Notes under the pieces: model-generated
The model's database searches: none
What the model saw: the letters and a program-made list of their open reading frames with translations, nothing else
Told to the model about the DNA's origin: nothing
Shown here: one piece after another, positions 1-5,069 of the stretch
How positions within the stretch are numbered: position 1 is the stretch's first letter
Layout: the number at the start of each line of letters is the position of its first letter
Assembly: GCA_900766325.1 (NCBI GenBank)
Contig: CAAFVA010000034.1
Span: 1 to 6,537 of the forward strand
Reading direction: 5' to 3'
Length of the DNA stretch: 6,537 bases
Origin: Bacilli bacterium
GTDB taxonomy: Bacteria; Bacillota_I; Bacilli_A; RF39; UBA660
Position numbers and translations under genes: made by a program

Positions 1-234
1 ATCACCAAAGTCCTCGATGATAGTACCACTAAAGGTAAGAAAGTTTTCGTTATCCGCAACCACGTTACAAACGTTGTTAACAAATTCACTAGTAGTTATT
101 TCATCATTATTAGCATTGTTAACGTTACCAGTTAATCTACTAATAAGTCTTGGTGAAAAAATTACTAACAAACCTATTATAAATAAAATAATTATTATTA
201 CTACCACTAATATAGTTTTCTTTTTCCTATCCAT
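1..234 (-). CDS. N-terminal part of a single-pass membrane protein (truncated by window edge)
   Basis: The first 78 codons of a gene that runs off the left edge. The ATG at 234 follows a strong Shine-Dalgarno, GGAGGAG, at 245-239 with a 4-nt spacer. The protein opens MDRKKKTILVVV: a short basic stretch, then one very hydrophobic segment at about residues 7-26, then a polar, Asn-rich region. This is the pattern of an uncleaved signal anchor with the bulk of the protein outside the membrane. No family motif is visible in the part present and I do not recognise it. It is separated from obgE by a terminator and has its own promoter, so it is probably not part of the obg operon. An open frame on the opposite strand (17-259) is a shadow of this gene. 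Confidence 0.75.
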   Translation of the reverse strand, partial: MDRKKKTILVVVIIIILFIIGLLVIFSPRLISRLTGNVNNANNDEITTSEFVNNVCNVVADNENFLTFSGTIIEDFGD

Positions 235-259
235 AATACTCCTCCACTATGATACTTAA

Positions 260-288
260 ATTATATCACATATAATTTTGATAATCAA
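260..288 (-). promoter_or_regulatory. Sigma-A type promoter for the membrane-protein gene
   Basis: On the minus strand, TTGATT (288-283) is followed by a 17-bp spacer and a perfect TATAAT (265-260). TG sits one base upstream of the -10 (extended -10, TGATATAAT). Transcription would start near 253, giving a leader of about 19 nt that consists of little more than the ribosome binding site. Confidence 0.75.
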
Positions 289-331
289 TCAAAAAAAGGA
301 ATATTAATCATCAAAAAAAGGAATATTAATC
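288..331. repeat. Perfect tandem duplication of a 22-bp unit
   Basis: Two identical 22-bp copies lie head to tail at 288-309 and 310-331. Each contains seven A followed by GGAATATTAATC on the plus strand. The left copy provides part of the -35 region of the downstream gene. The right copy contains the 3' arm and U-tract of the obgE terminator and ends inside the obgE stop codon. It looks like a recent slippage duplication. Confidence 0.9.
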
Positions 332-338
332 ATTCCTT
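313..338 (-). terminator. Intrinsic terminator of obgE, overlapping the stop codon
   Basis: Read on the minus strand, AAGGAAT (338-332) and ATTCCTT (324-318) form a perfect 7-bp stem with a 7-nt loop (331-325), followed by a run of U (317-313). The 5' arm is the last coding sequence of obgE and the TGA stop lies at the arm/loop junction. The stem is short and AT-rich, so it may be of modest strength. A second copy of the 3' arm and U-tract lies 22 bp further downstream (302-291). Confidence 0.7.
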
Positions 339-1598
339 AAACTCAAATATCATGTCCATTATTTGCACTTTATCACCATATTTGCAACCCATTTCAATGA
401 GTTTATCATCAATTCCCATCTTTCTTAACTTTCTTGCGAAACGAAGTGCCCCATCATCCGTAAACTTTGTCATTTTAAATAATTTTTCTACTTCTTTTCC
501 CTTTACTACGTATATATCATTATCCTTCGTAATGGTAAATGGTTCTTCTTTTTTAAACTTATATAAAACGTGTGATTCAAAGTTTTCTTCATCAAATAAT
601 GGTTTTTCTTTTATTTTATCTAGTTCATCTGCAATTGCAACAAGTACTTTATCAAGTCCGGTATTCGTTATCGCACTAACCTCATAAACAGGTTTTTTAA
701 TAGCATCTTTAAACTTATTTAAATTTTCACCGGCACCTGGTAAATCCATTTTGTTAGCGATTATTATTTGTGGTTTTTTTATAAGATTATTACCAAAATC
801 TTCCAATTCCTTATTTATTATTTTATAATCTTCTATCGGATCTCTTCCTTCCATTCCTGACATATCAATTACGTGTGCAATAACACGGGTTCTTTCTATG
901 TGCTTTAAAAACTTATCTCCTAGTCCTTCACCTAGTGATGCACCTTTAATTAAACCTGGAAGGTCCGCTGCTACAAAAGTTCTATTATCAATCGTTCTTA
1001 CAACTCCTAAATTTGGAGTAAGCGTGGTAAAATGATACGCCGCAATCTTAGGTTTTGATGCTGAAATCTTAGATAAAATAGTTGATTTACCAACCGATGG
1101 CATGCCAACAAAACCAACGTCAGCGAGTAGTCTTAGTTCCACTTTTAAAGTCCTTTCCTCGCCAGGCTCTCCATGTTCAGAAAAATTAGGAGCCGGATTA
1201 GAAGGTGTTGCAAACGCGGTATTACCACGTCCACCACGTCCACCATAAGCAACCACAACCTCATCATCTTTCTTTGTTAAATCGGCTATTATTAAACCGG
1301 TCTCCATATCTTTAACAGTTGTTCCAAGTGGCACTTTAATAACAACGTCCTTAGCACTACGACCATTTTTATTTTTCCCCTCACCATTAGCTCCTTTAGG
1401 GGCTTTTATTAACTTATTATATCTTAAATCAAGTAACGTCTTAAGACCTAAATCGGTCTTAAAGATAACGCTTGCACCACGTCCACCATTACCACCAAAA
1501 GGCCCCCCGTCAGGTATGTATTTTTCTCTTCTAAACGCGGTACACCCATCACCACCATTACCAGCTTTAACCTTGATTATAACCTCATCAACAAACAT
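330..1598 (-). CDS. obgE: GTPase Obg (ribosome assembly / stress GTPase)
   Basis: A 422-aa Obg-family GTPase of full usual length. Obg binds the large ribosomal subunit late in assembly and links GTP and (p)ppGpp levels to growth; in Bacillus it is essential and also needed for sporulation. The glycine-rich Obg fold spans about residues 1-158 (GGDG, GGPFGGNGGRG, YGGRGGRGN). The G domain spans about 159-330, with G1 GMPSVGKS (165-172), G2 FTTL (190-193), G3 DLPG (212-215), G4 NKMD (282-285) and G5 SAI (308-310). The C-terminal OCT domain spans about 345-422. I chose the ATG at 1598, which gives the usual MFVDEV start and lies 5-8 nt after AAGAAGGTGG. An in-frame GTG at 1607 sits inside that Shine-Dalgarno. 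No clear promoter is visible directly upstream, so transcription is probably shared with trmB and the small ORF. Confidence 0.97.
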   Translation of the reverse strand: MFVDEVIIKVKAGNGGDGCTAFRREKYIPDGGPFGGNGGRGASVIFKTDLGLKTLLDLRYNKLIKAPKGANGEGKNKNGRSAKDVVIKVPLGTTVKDMETGLIIADLTKKDDEVVVAYGGRGGRGNTAFATPSNPAPNFSEHGEPGEERTLKVELRLLADVGFVGMPSVGKSTILSKISASKPKIAAYHFTTLTPNLGVVRTIDNRTFVAADLPGLIKGASLGEGLGDKFLKHIERTRVIAHVIDMSGMEGRDPIEDYKIINKELEDFGNNLIKKPQIIIANKMDLPGAGENLNKFKDAIKKPVYEVSAITNTGLDKVLVAIADELDKIKEKPLFDEENFESHVLYKFKKEEPFTITKDNDIYVVKGKEVEKLFKMTKFTDDGALRFARKLRKMGIDDKLIEMGCKYGDKVQIMDMIFEFKE

Positions 1599-1652
1599 AA
1601 TGGCCACCTTCTTTCCCGTTTATTTTCTTTTTAGAAAAAAATAATACTAAAC

Positions 1653-1669
1653 AAATATTAATAATATTT
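1653..1669. repeat. AT-only 17-bp palindrome in the orf69-obgE gap
   Basis: AAATATT and AATATTT are separated by 3 bases and form a perfect 7-bp inverted repeat of A/T only, 7 bp after the stop of the small ORF. There is no GC pair and no U-tract directly after it, so it is a poor terminator. It may be a weak attenuator or chance in AT-rich DNA. The rest of the gap to obgE (1608-1652) contains A/T runs and the obgE ribosome binding site, and no promoter I can defend. Confidence 0.35.
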
Positions 1670-1675
1670 AACACA

Positions 1676-1885
1676 TTATTTTATTCGCTTAACTAATTTC
1701 TTTTCTTGCGCTTCATCATTTTCTAAACCAGTTTTATAATCTTGTGTATCCAATGAATCTTTATAATAATTATTATTGCTTTTCTTACTTAACTTATCAT
1801 ATTTTGGAATAACTTTTATACAAGGCGTATGATAATAGCTTGTATCAAGCTCAATAAAATATTCCATTTCGTTTTCAAATAACAT
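1676..1885 (-). CDS. Small hypothetical protein, 69 aa, between trmB and obgE
   Basis: I do not recognise this protein. It reads MLFENEMEYFIELDTSYYHT and continues with a charged, Asn/Lys/Asp-rich second half that looks disordered and ends in a basic tail (KKLVKRIK). The first 30 or so residues alternate hydrophobic and polar in a way compatible with beta strands. There is one Cys (residue 22), no membrane segment and no signal peptide. The start at 1885 is chosen because it follows a good Shine-Dalgarno (AAGGGGGTG, 6-nt spacer). A longer reading starting at 1975 would overlap trmB and lacks such a site. It begins 25 bp after the trmB stop, so it is probably co-transcribed with trmB and obgE. 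In Bacillus the gene directly upstream of obg is spo0B, but the length and sequence here give no support for Spo0B. Confidence 0.7.
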   Translation of the reverse strand: MLFENEMEYFIELDTSYYHTPCIKVIPKYDKLSKKSNNNYYKDSLDTQDYKTGLENDEAQEKKLVKRIK

Positions 1886-1910
1886 AAATAACACCCCCTT
1901 ATCAGTTTTA

Positions 1911-2549
1911 TTATTGTTTAAACACAGCATCCACGTAATATATATTACGATGTTCTTTATAATACTGTTTTTCAAAATCAGTTAAAACGTTTTTAATTTT
2001 TCTTTCATCATTATGCAAATCCAAACTAACTTTTTCAAAAGAATACCAATACTGACTTAAGCTTTCTAGGGCTGATGCGAATAATATTTTATTATCCGTT
2101 TTTAATATTATGTGTTTATTCTTTTTGAAAATTCTATCATAAAGTTTTAAATAACTTTCGTGAGTAAATCTTTTTTTCTCATCTTGCCTCTTAGGCCATG
2201 GCTCAGAAAAGGTTAAGTAAATAGTATCAATTTCCTTACCAAAGAAATTAATGATGTCACTTGCATCTGCACAAATAATTCTTAAATTAGGAATCGTGTT
2301 ACCCTTTATATTATTAACCGCCGAGGCTGTTTGTGACTTATCAAGTTCCAAACCAATATAATTAATCTTAGGGTTTTGCTTTGCCATTTCTATAATAAAA
2401 CTTCCCCTACCCATACCAAGCTCTAGACATATTGGATTATGGTTATTAAATACCTTGCTCCAGTTATTTTTATACTTAGAAGGATTCTTAACAACATAAG
2501 AACTATTGTTTAATATTTCATCCGCGTTTTTAACAACGTTATAGCGCAT
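1911..2549 (-). CDS. trmB: tRNA (guanine-N7-)-methyltransferase TrmB
   Basis: A 212-aa SAM-dependent methyltransferase that makes m7G46 in the variable loop of tRNAs; Bacillus TrmB is almost the same length (about 213 aa). The SAM-binding loop is ELGMGRGSF (residues 43-51), followed by KQNPKINYIGLELDKS with the acidic E69 typical of class I methyltransferases. The family signature FSDPWPKxRHxKRR appears as TFSEPWPKRQDEKKR (113-127), then KTDN (150-153) and TDFE (190-193) near the tRNA/SAM site. The signature Asp is Glu here and the His is Asp, so this copy is somewhat divergent but otherwise complete. The ATG at 2549 is chosen because GAGGTGA (2561-2555) lies 5 nt upstream; an earlier in-frame start at 2579 has no such site and lies upstream of the predicted transcription start. 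It is the first gene of a probable trmB-orf69-obgE unit. Confidence 0.95.
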   Translation of the reverse strand: MRYNVVKNADEILNNSSYVVKNPSKYKNNWSKVFNNHNPICLELGMGRGSFIIEMAKQNPKINYIGLELDKSQTASAVNNIKGNTIPNLRIICADASDIINFFGKEIDTIYLTFSEPWPKRQDEKKRFTHESYLKLYDRIFKKNKHIILKTDNKILFASALESLSQYWYSFEKVSLDLHNDERKIKNVLTDFEKQYYKEHRNIYYVDAVFKQ

Positions 2550-2569
2550 AAACTTCACCTCTAACAATG

Positions 2570-2598
2570 ATTTTATCATATTTTTAACATAAATTAAA
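2570..2598 (-). promoter_or_regulatory. Probable promoter of trmB
   Basis: TAAAAT (2575-2570) is preceded by TG one base upstream, forming the extended -10 TGATAAAAT. A weak -35, TTTAAT (2598-2593), lies 17 bp upstream. The start point would be near 2563, leaving a leader of about 14 nt before the trmB ATG, just enough for the ribosome binding site. The whole promoter lies within the 62-bp gap after the ATPase stop codon, where I see no clear terminator. Confidence 0.5.
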
Positions 2599-2611
2599 TA
2601 AAACTCTATTA

Positions 2612-3871
2612 CTAATTTTTTAAAGTCCCAATTGATACAACATAAACACCATCATCACGTTTATAAGAGTAATTTGCACCCGTTAGCACCATTAAAAATG
2701 ATGGATTTCCACATTTTTTAACGTCAACACGTTCTTTGAATTTCAAAAGATTATTTGCGGCCTCATCAATGTAACCCGCTCCAAGTTTTATCTCTATCGC
2801 TCCCCATTTACCACTGCTTGTTCTAAGGATTACATCAACTTCAAAGTTCTTCTCATCCCTATAAAAAGTTATGTCTCCACCAAAACTTTCTGTGTATATT
2901 TTTAAATCTCTAATACAAAGCGATTCAAACATAAGGCCAAACGTATTTAAATCGTTTATTAAATCCTTAGGTTTTATATCAAGAATTGCAGTTGCAATAG
3001 ATGGATCTACAAAATATTTTTTAGGTTTGGTTCTTAACGCATATTTACTTCTTAAGTTTAAATTGGTCGCATTAACATCTTCTATAACGAATAATTTTTC
3101 TAAAGTATTTAAATAATCAGTTAAAGTTGGCCTAGATATGTCATCATCAAAATTATTTTTTATATCACCTTCTAAAGTAGCGTTAGAAACCTGTGTTGAA
3201 TTGTTTCTTGCAAGACTTCTTAACACGTTTTGCATTTTCTCGGCATTTCTTTCTACACCATCTATTTTTTTTACTTCTTCGTGTAACAAAGACTTTACGT
3301 ATTCTTTAGCGAATCTATATTTAGCCTCACTTTCAACTTCAATCGATGCGGGCCACCCACCTCTTACAATAATACTTGCTAAATCTTCTAACGATAATTT
3401 TGATACTCCAGATATATCTTTATTGTCTAATATATCAGCAAAAGATACTTCCCCAGTTGATTCGTTTGATTCGAATAAACTCATCGGTCTCATTAATACT
3501 CTTGATATTCTTCCAGTTCCGGTGTGCATAGTCTTCCCTTCACTTGGTTTTGCGGAGCCAGTAAGTATGTATTGACCTTTTAAACCAGTATGATCAACAT
3601 CAGTTCTAATTGAATCCCAAACAACCGGATACATCTGCCACTCATCAAACATTCTAGGCTTTTCACCGTTTAAAAATAACGAAGGTTTAGTATTTTTTAT
3701 CTCATCATATTCTTGTTTTCTATCCGGGTTTTGAAATTCTATTACGCTTTTTGCATGATGTAATCCAGTAGTTGATTTCCCGCACCACTTACAGCCTTCT
3801 ATTAGTACGGCTCCCATAACCTCCATAAGTTCATCTATTTCTTTGTCTACAACTCTTGGTAAATATTTCAT
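2612..3871 (-). CDS. AAA_14 / DUF4143 family ATPase
   Basis: A 419-aa ATPase of the widespread but poorly understood AAA_14 + DUF4143 type. The N-terminal AAA domain (about residues 15-150) has Walker A GCKWCGKST (26-34), a Walker B-like RMFDEWQ (73-79), a sensor-1-like ILTGS (102-106) and a basic GRISRVLMRP (120-129) that may hold the arginine finger. The C-terminal DUF4143 region (about 195-370) carries a restriction-endonuclease-like signature: D346 in FEVDVILR, then E360 and K362 in AIEIK, matching the D...ExK core of PD-(D/E)xK folds. No biochemical role can be assigned. Relatives occur as multiple accessory copies in gut bacteria. The start at 3871 follows GGAG with a suitable spacer. 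It has its own promoter and lies between the rpmA terminator and trmB, in a cluster where Bacillus has no such gene, so it was probably inserted. The reading frame is intact. Confidence 0.9.
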   Translation of the reverse strand: MKYLPRVVDKEIDELMEVMGAVLIEGCKWCGKSTTGLHHAKSVIEFQNPDRKQEYDEIKNTKPSLFLNGEKPRMFDEWQMYPVVWDSIRTDVDHTGLKGQYILTGSAKPSEGKTMHTGTGRISRVLMRPMSLFESNESTGEVSFADILDNKDISGVSKLSLEDLASIIVRGGWPASIEVESEAKYRFAKEYVKSLLHEEVKKIDGVERNAEKMQNVLRSLARNNSTQVSNATLEGDIKNNFDDDISRPTLTDYLNTLEKLFVIEDVNATNLNLRSKYALRTKPKKYFVDPSIATAILDIKPKDLINDLNTFGLMFESLCIRDLKIYTESFGGDITFYRDEKNFEVDVILRTSSGKWGAIEIKLGAGYIDEAANNLLKFKERVDVKKCGNPSFLMVLTGANYSYKRDDGVYVVSIGTLKN

Positions 3872-3894
3872 AATACGTCTCCTTTTCTAAAATG

Positions 3895-3923
3895 ATTATA
3901 TCATCACTTTACAAAAAAAGCAA
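3895..3923 (-). promoter_or_regulatory. Promoter of the DUF4143 ATPase gene
   Basis: Perfect TATAAT (3900-3895) with TG one base upstream (TGATATAAT), and TTGCTT (3923-3918) 17 bp further up as the -35. The start would be near 3888, giving a leader of about 17 nt containing AAAAGGAGA as ribosome binding site. The -35 falls at the end of a 13-bp direct repeat. Confidence 0.65.
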
Positions 3924-3966
3924 TTTTTATTTTACATTTTGAGAAAATTTTGTTTTACAAAAAAAG
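3908..3966. repeat. 13-bp direct repeat (TTTACAAAAAAAG) flanking the rpmA-ATPase gap
   Basis: The plus-strand word TTTACAAAAAAAG occurs at 3908-3920 and again at 3954-3966, 46 bp apart, with a further TTTTAC at 3930-3935. The first copy supplies part of the -35 of the ATPase promoter. The second copy forms one arm of a hairpin. They could be remnants of an insertion, a duplicated regulatory site, or chance in poly-A-rich DNA. Confidence 0.5.
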
Positions 3967-3983
3967 ACATGCTTTTTTCAAAA
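3953..3983. repeat. AT-rich hairpin downstream of the rpmA terminator
   Basis: AAAAAAG (3960-3966) pairs with CTTTTTT (3972-3978) around a 5-nt loop. TTTT (3953-3956) and AAAA (3980-3983) can extend the stem beyond a small internal loop. It could act as a weak back-up terminator after rpmA, but the U-run lies within the stem and not after it, so a role is not established. Confidence 0.4.
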
Positions 3984-3988
3984 TAATT

Positions 3989-4014
3989 AAAAAAATTCTA
4001 CAAAACGTAGAATT
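3989..4014 (-). terminator. Intrinsic terminator of the rplU-prp-rpmA operon
   Basis: On the minus strand, AATTCTAC (4014-4007) and GTAGAATT (4001-3994) form a perfect 8-bp stem with a 5-nt loop (GTTTT), followed directly by five U (3993-3989). The 5' arm begins within the rpmA TAA stop codon. This is the clearest terminator in the window and separates the ribosomal operon from the ATPase gene. Confidence 0.85.
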
Positions 4015-4294
4015 ATTTTTCTATATAAACACTTACTTGTTTTTTATCTCTACCCTTACGTTCAAATTTAACATAACCAGTAATCAACGCATATAAAGTA
4101 TGATCTTTTCCCATACCAACGTTCTTACCTGGATAAATCTTAGTTCCTCTTTGACGATAGATTATTGAACCTGCCGGAATAAGTTCCCCATCAGCGACCT
4201 TAGCACCTAATCTACGTCCAGCAGAATCACGGCCGTTATGAGTAGAACCTTGAGCCTTTACGTGTGCAAATAATTGGATTTGTAACTTAATCAT
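4013..4294 (-). CDS. rpmA: 50S ribosomal protein L27 (with cleavable N-terminal extension)
   Basis: A 93-aa L27, whose N-terminus reaches toward the peptidyl-transferase centre. The conserved core STHNGRDSAGRRLGAK, YRQRGTKIYPGKNVGMGKD and VKFERKGRDKKQVSVY is intact. The protein begins MIKLQIQLFAHVKAQGS. The first nine residues match the Bacillota-specific extension (MLKLNLQFF|AS in Staphylococcus) that Prp removes, so cleavage is expected between F9 and A10. The family FF is LF here. The gene starts 16 bp after prp with a strong Shine-Dalgarno (GGGAGG, 8-nt spacer) and ends in an intrinsic terminator that overlaps its stop codon. Confidence 0.97.
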   Translation of the reverse strand: MIKLQIQLFAHVKAQGSTHNGRDSAGRRLGAKVADGELIPAGSIIYRQRGTKIYPGKNVGMGKDHTLYALITGYVKFERKGRDKKQVSVYIEK

Positions 4295-4310
4295 AAGTTT
4301 TGCCTCCCAT

Positions 4311-4613
4311 CTATAAAATTTTAATGTTTTTACTATAATCTTTTTGTAGTTCTACTAACATGTCTTTCATATTAATAAAAATCTTGTTTATAACATCATC
4401 TCGTTTTAAAATGCTTGCCTCAATCAAACCTGGTTTGTCGGTTACCACAACTGATTTTTCATCTAGCTTAAGTGCTAGGTTTATACTTGTTATAACAACC
4501 GTACTTACTGATGCACAAACGATGTCTTTTCCGTACTCATCATAATTAGCATGACCAGACACTTTAAAACCTTTGATAACGTTACCATCATAATTTATTT
4601 TGACTTTAATCAT
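4311..4613 (-). CDS. prp: Ribosomal-processing cysteine protease Prp
   Basis: A 100-aa Prp (YsxB) protease. It cleaves the N-terminal extension of L27, a step needed for functional ribosomes in Bacillota whose L27 is extended. The signature GHANYDEYGKDIVCASVS (residues 20-37) holds the catalytic pair H21 and C33, at nearly the same positions as in the Staphylococcus enzyme, plus the conserved D30. The length is usual for the family. It lies between rplU (17-bp gap) and rpmA (16-bp gap), the standard location, next to the gene for its own substrate. GGTGG lies about 7 nt before the ATG. Confidence 0.95.
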   Translation of the reverse strand: MIKVKINYDGNVIKGFKVSGHANYDEYGKDIVCASVSTVVITSINLALKLDEKSVVVTDKPGLIEASILKRDDVINKIFINMKDMLVELQKDYSKNIKIL

Positions 4614-4630
4614 TACTTACCACCGATTAA

Positions 4631-4930
4631 TTACGCATTAATTTTAGTAATCGTAAGCTTGGTATATGGTTGACGATGTCCTTGTTTTTTATGAGAACTT
4701 TTCTTTGGTAAGTACTTAAAGATAACGATCTTCTTTTGTTTACCATGCTTTTCTACTTTAGCTTCTACGGTAGCTCCTTTTACGTATGGAGTACCAACTT
4801 TATTATCAGCCATAATAACTTTATCGAAAGTATATGTTTCTCCAGCTTTTACATCTAGTTTTTCAACGTAAATACTAGAGCCTTCTTCAACACGGTACTG
4901 CTTACCACCGGTTTCAATAACTGCTTTCAT
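4631..4930 (-). CDS. rplU: 50S ribosomal protein L21
   Basis: A 99-aa L21, the usual size, binding 23S rRNA in the large subunit. It starts MKAVIETGGKQYRVEEG, the family N-terminus, and ends with the signature KKQGHRQPYTKLTI (about residues 81-94), which contacts rRNA. GAAGGAGG lies about 9 nt upstream of the ATG at 4930. First gene of the rplU-prp-rpmA operon, expressed from the promoter at 5069-5041 and preceded by an approximately 100-nt leader. Confidence 0.97.
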   Translation of the reverse strand: MKAVIETGGKQYRVEEGSSIYVEKLDVKAGETYTFDKVIMADNKVGTPYVKGATVEAKVEKHGKQKKIVIFKYLPKKSSHKKQGHRQPYTKLTITKINA

Positions 4931-5034
4931 TTTCCTTTTCCTCCTTCTTATATAATAGACTCACCATTAAGGTACATAATTGTTTACTATAAAACCTTTT
5001 CTGTGTGGTTGAAGAACAAGAAGTTCATTCAAAC
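4931..5034 (-). ncRNA. Candidate L21 leader (5' regulatory RNA of the rplU operon)
   Basis: The promoter predicts a leader of about 104 nt before rplU, far longer than the 14-19 nt leaders of the other transcripts here. It contains short pairable elements: GAAC/GTTC (around 5023-5011), AACC/GGTT separated by ACACAGAAAA (around 5007-4990), and ACC/GGT flanking TTAAT (around 4975-4965), where GGTT and ACC could form alternative pairs. An autoregulatory L21 leader is known upstream of rplU in low-GC Gram-positive bacteria. I assign this by position and length and have not run a covariance model. Confidence 0.55.
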
Positions 5035-5040
5035 GAATTA

Positions 5041-5069
5041 ATTTTATCACACATAAAGTGTTTAGTCAA
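5041..5069 (-). promoter_or_regulatory. Promoter of the rplU-prp-rpmA operon
   Basis: TTGACT (5069-5064, five of six consensus bases) with a 17-bp spacer and TAAAAT (5046-5041), preceded by TG one base upstream (TGATAAAAT). The -35 overlaps the last codons and the stop of the spoIVFB-like gene. The spacer contains an inverted repeat ACAC-N5-GTGT (5062-5050). The best-matched -35 in the window, as expected for ribosomal genes. Confidence 0.8.

Noticed and set aside
17..259. Open frame on the plus strand
   Set aside because: It lies antisense to the membrane-protein gene, whose minus frame has a strong ribosome binding site and promoter; the plus frame has neither.
288..331. CRISPR-like repeat
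   Set aside because: There are only two copies, directly adjacent with no spacer; it is a simple tandem duplication.
1599..1607. GTG start adding three residues to Obg
   Set aside because: The GTG is part of the Shine-Dalgarno AAGGTGG; the ATG at 1598 gives the family N-terminus MFVDEV.
1653..1669. Terminator between the small ORF and obgE
   Set aside because: The stem is A/T only and no U-tract follows directly, so read-through into obgE is more likely.
1886..1975. Longer version of the 69-aa ORF starting inside trmB
   Set aside because: It would overlap trmB by 65 bp and has no ribosome binding site; the ATG at 1885 has a strong one.
3138..3575. 145-codon plus-strand frame, and others at 2871-3116, 4360-4545 and 352-687
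   Set aside because: They are antisense shadows of the ATPase, prp and obgE frames. They show no motifs and arise from AT-rich codon use.
2612..3871. Defence island or toxin-antitoxin module around the ATPase
   Set aside because: Neighbours are rpmA and trmB, both housekeeping; no partner toxin, methylase or nuclease gene is present.
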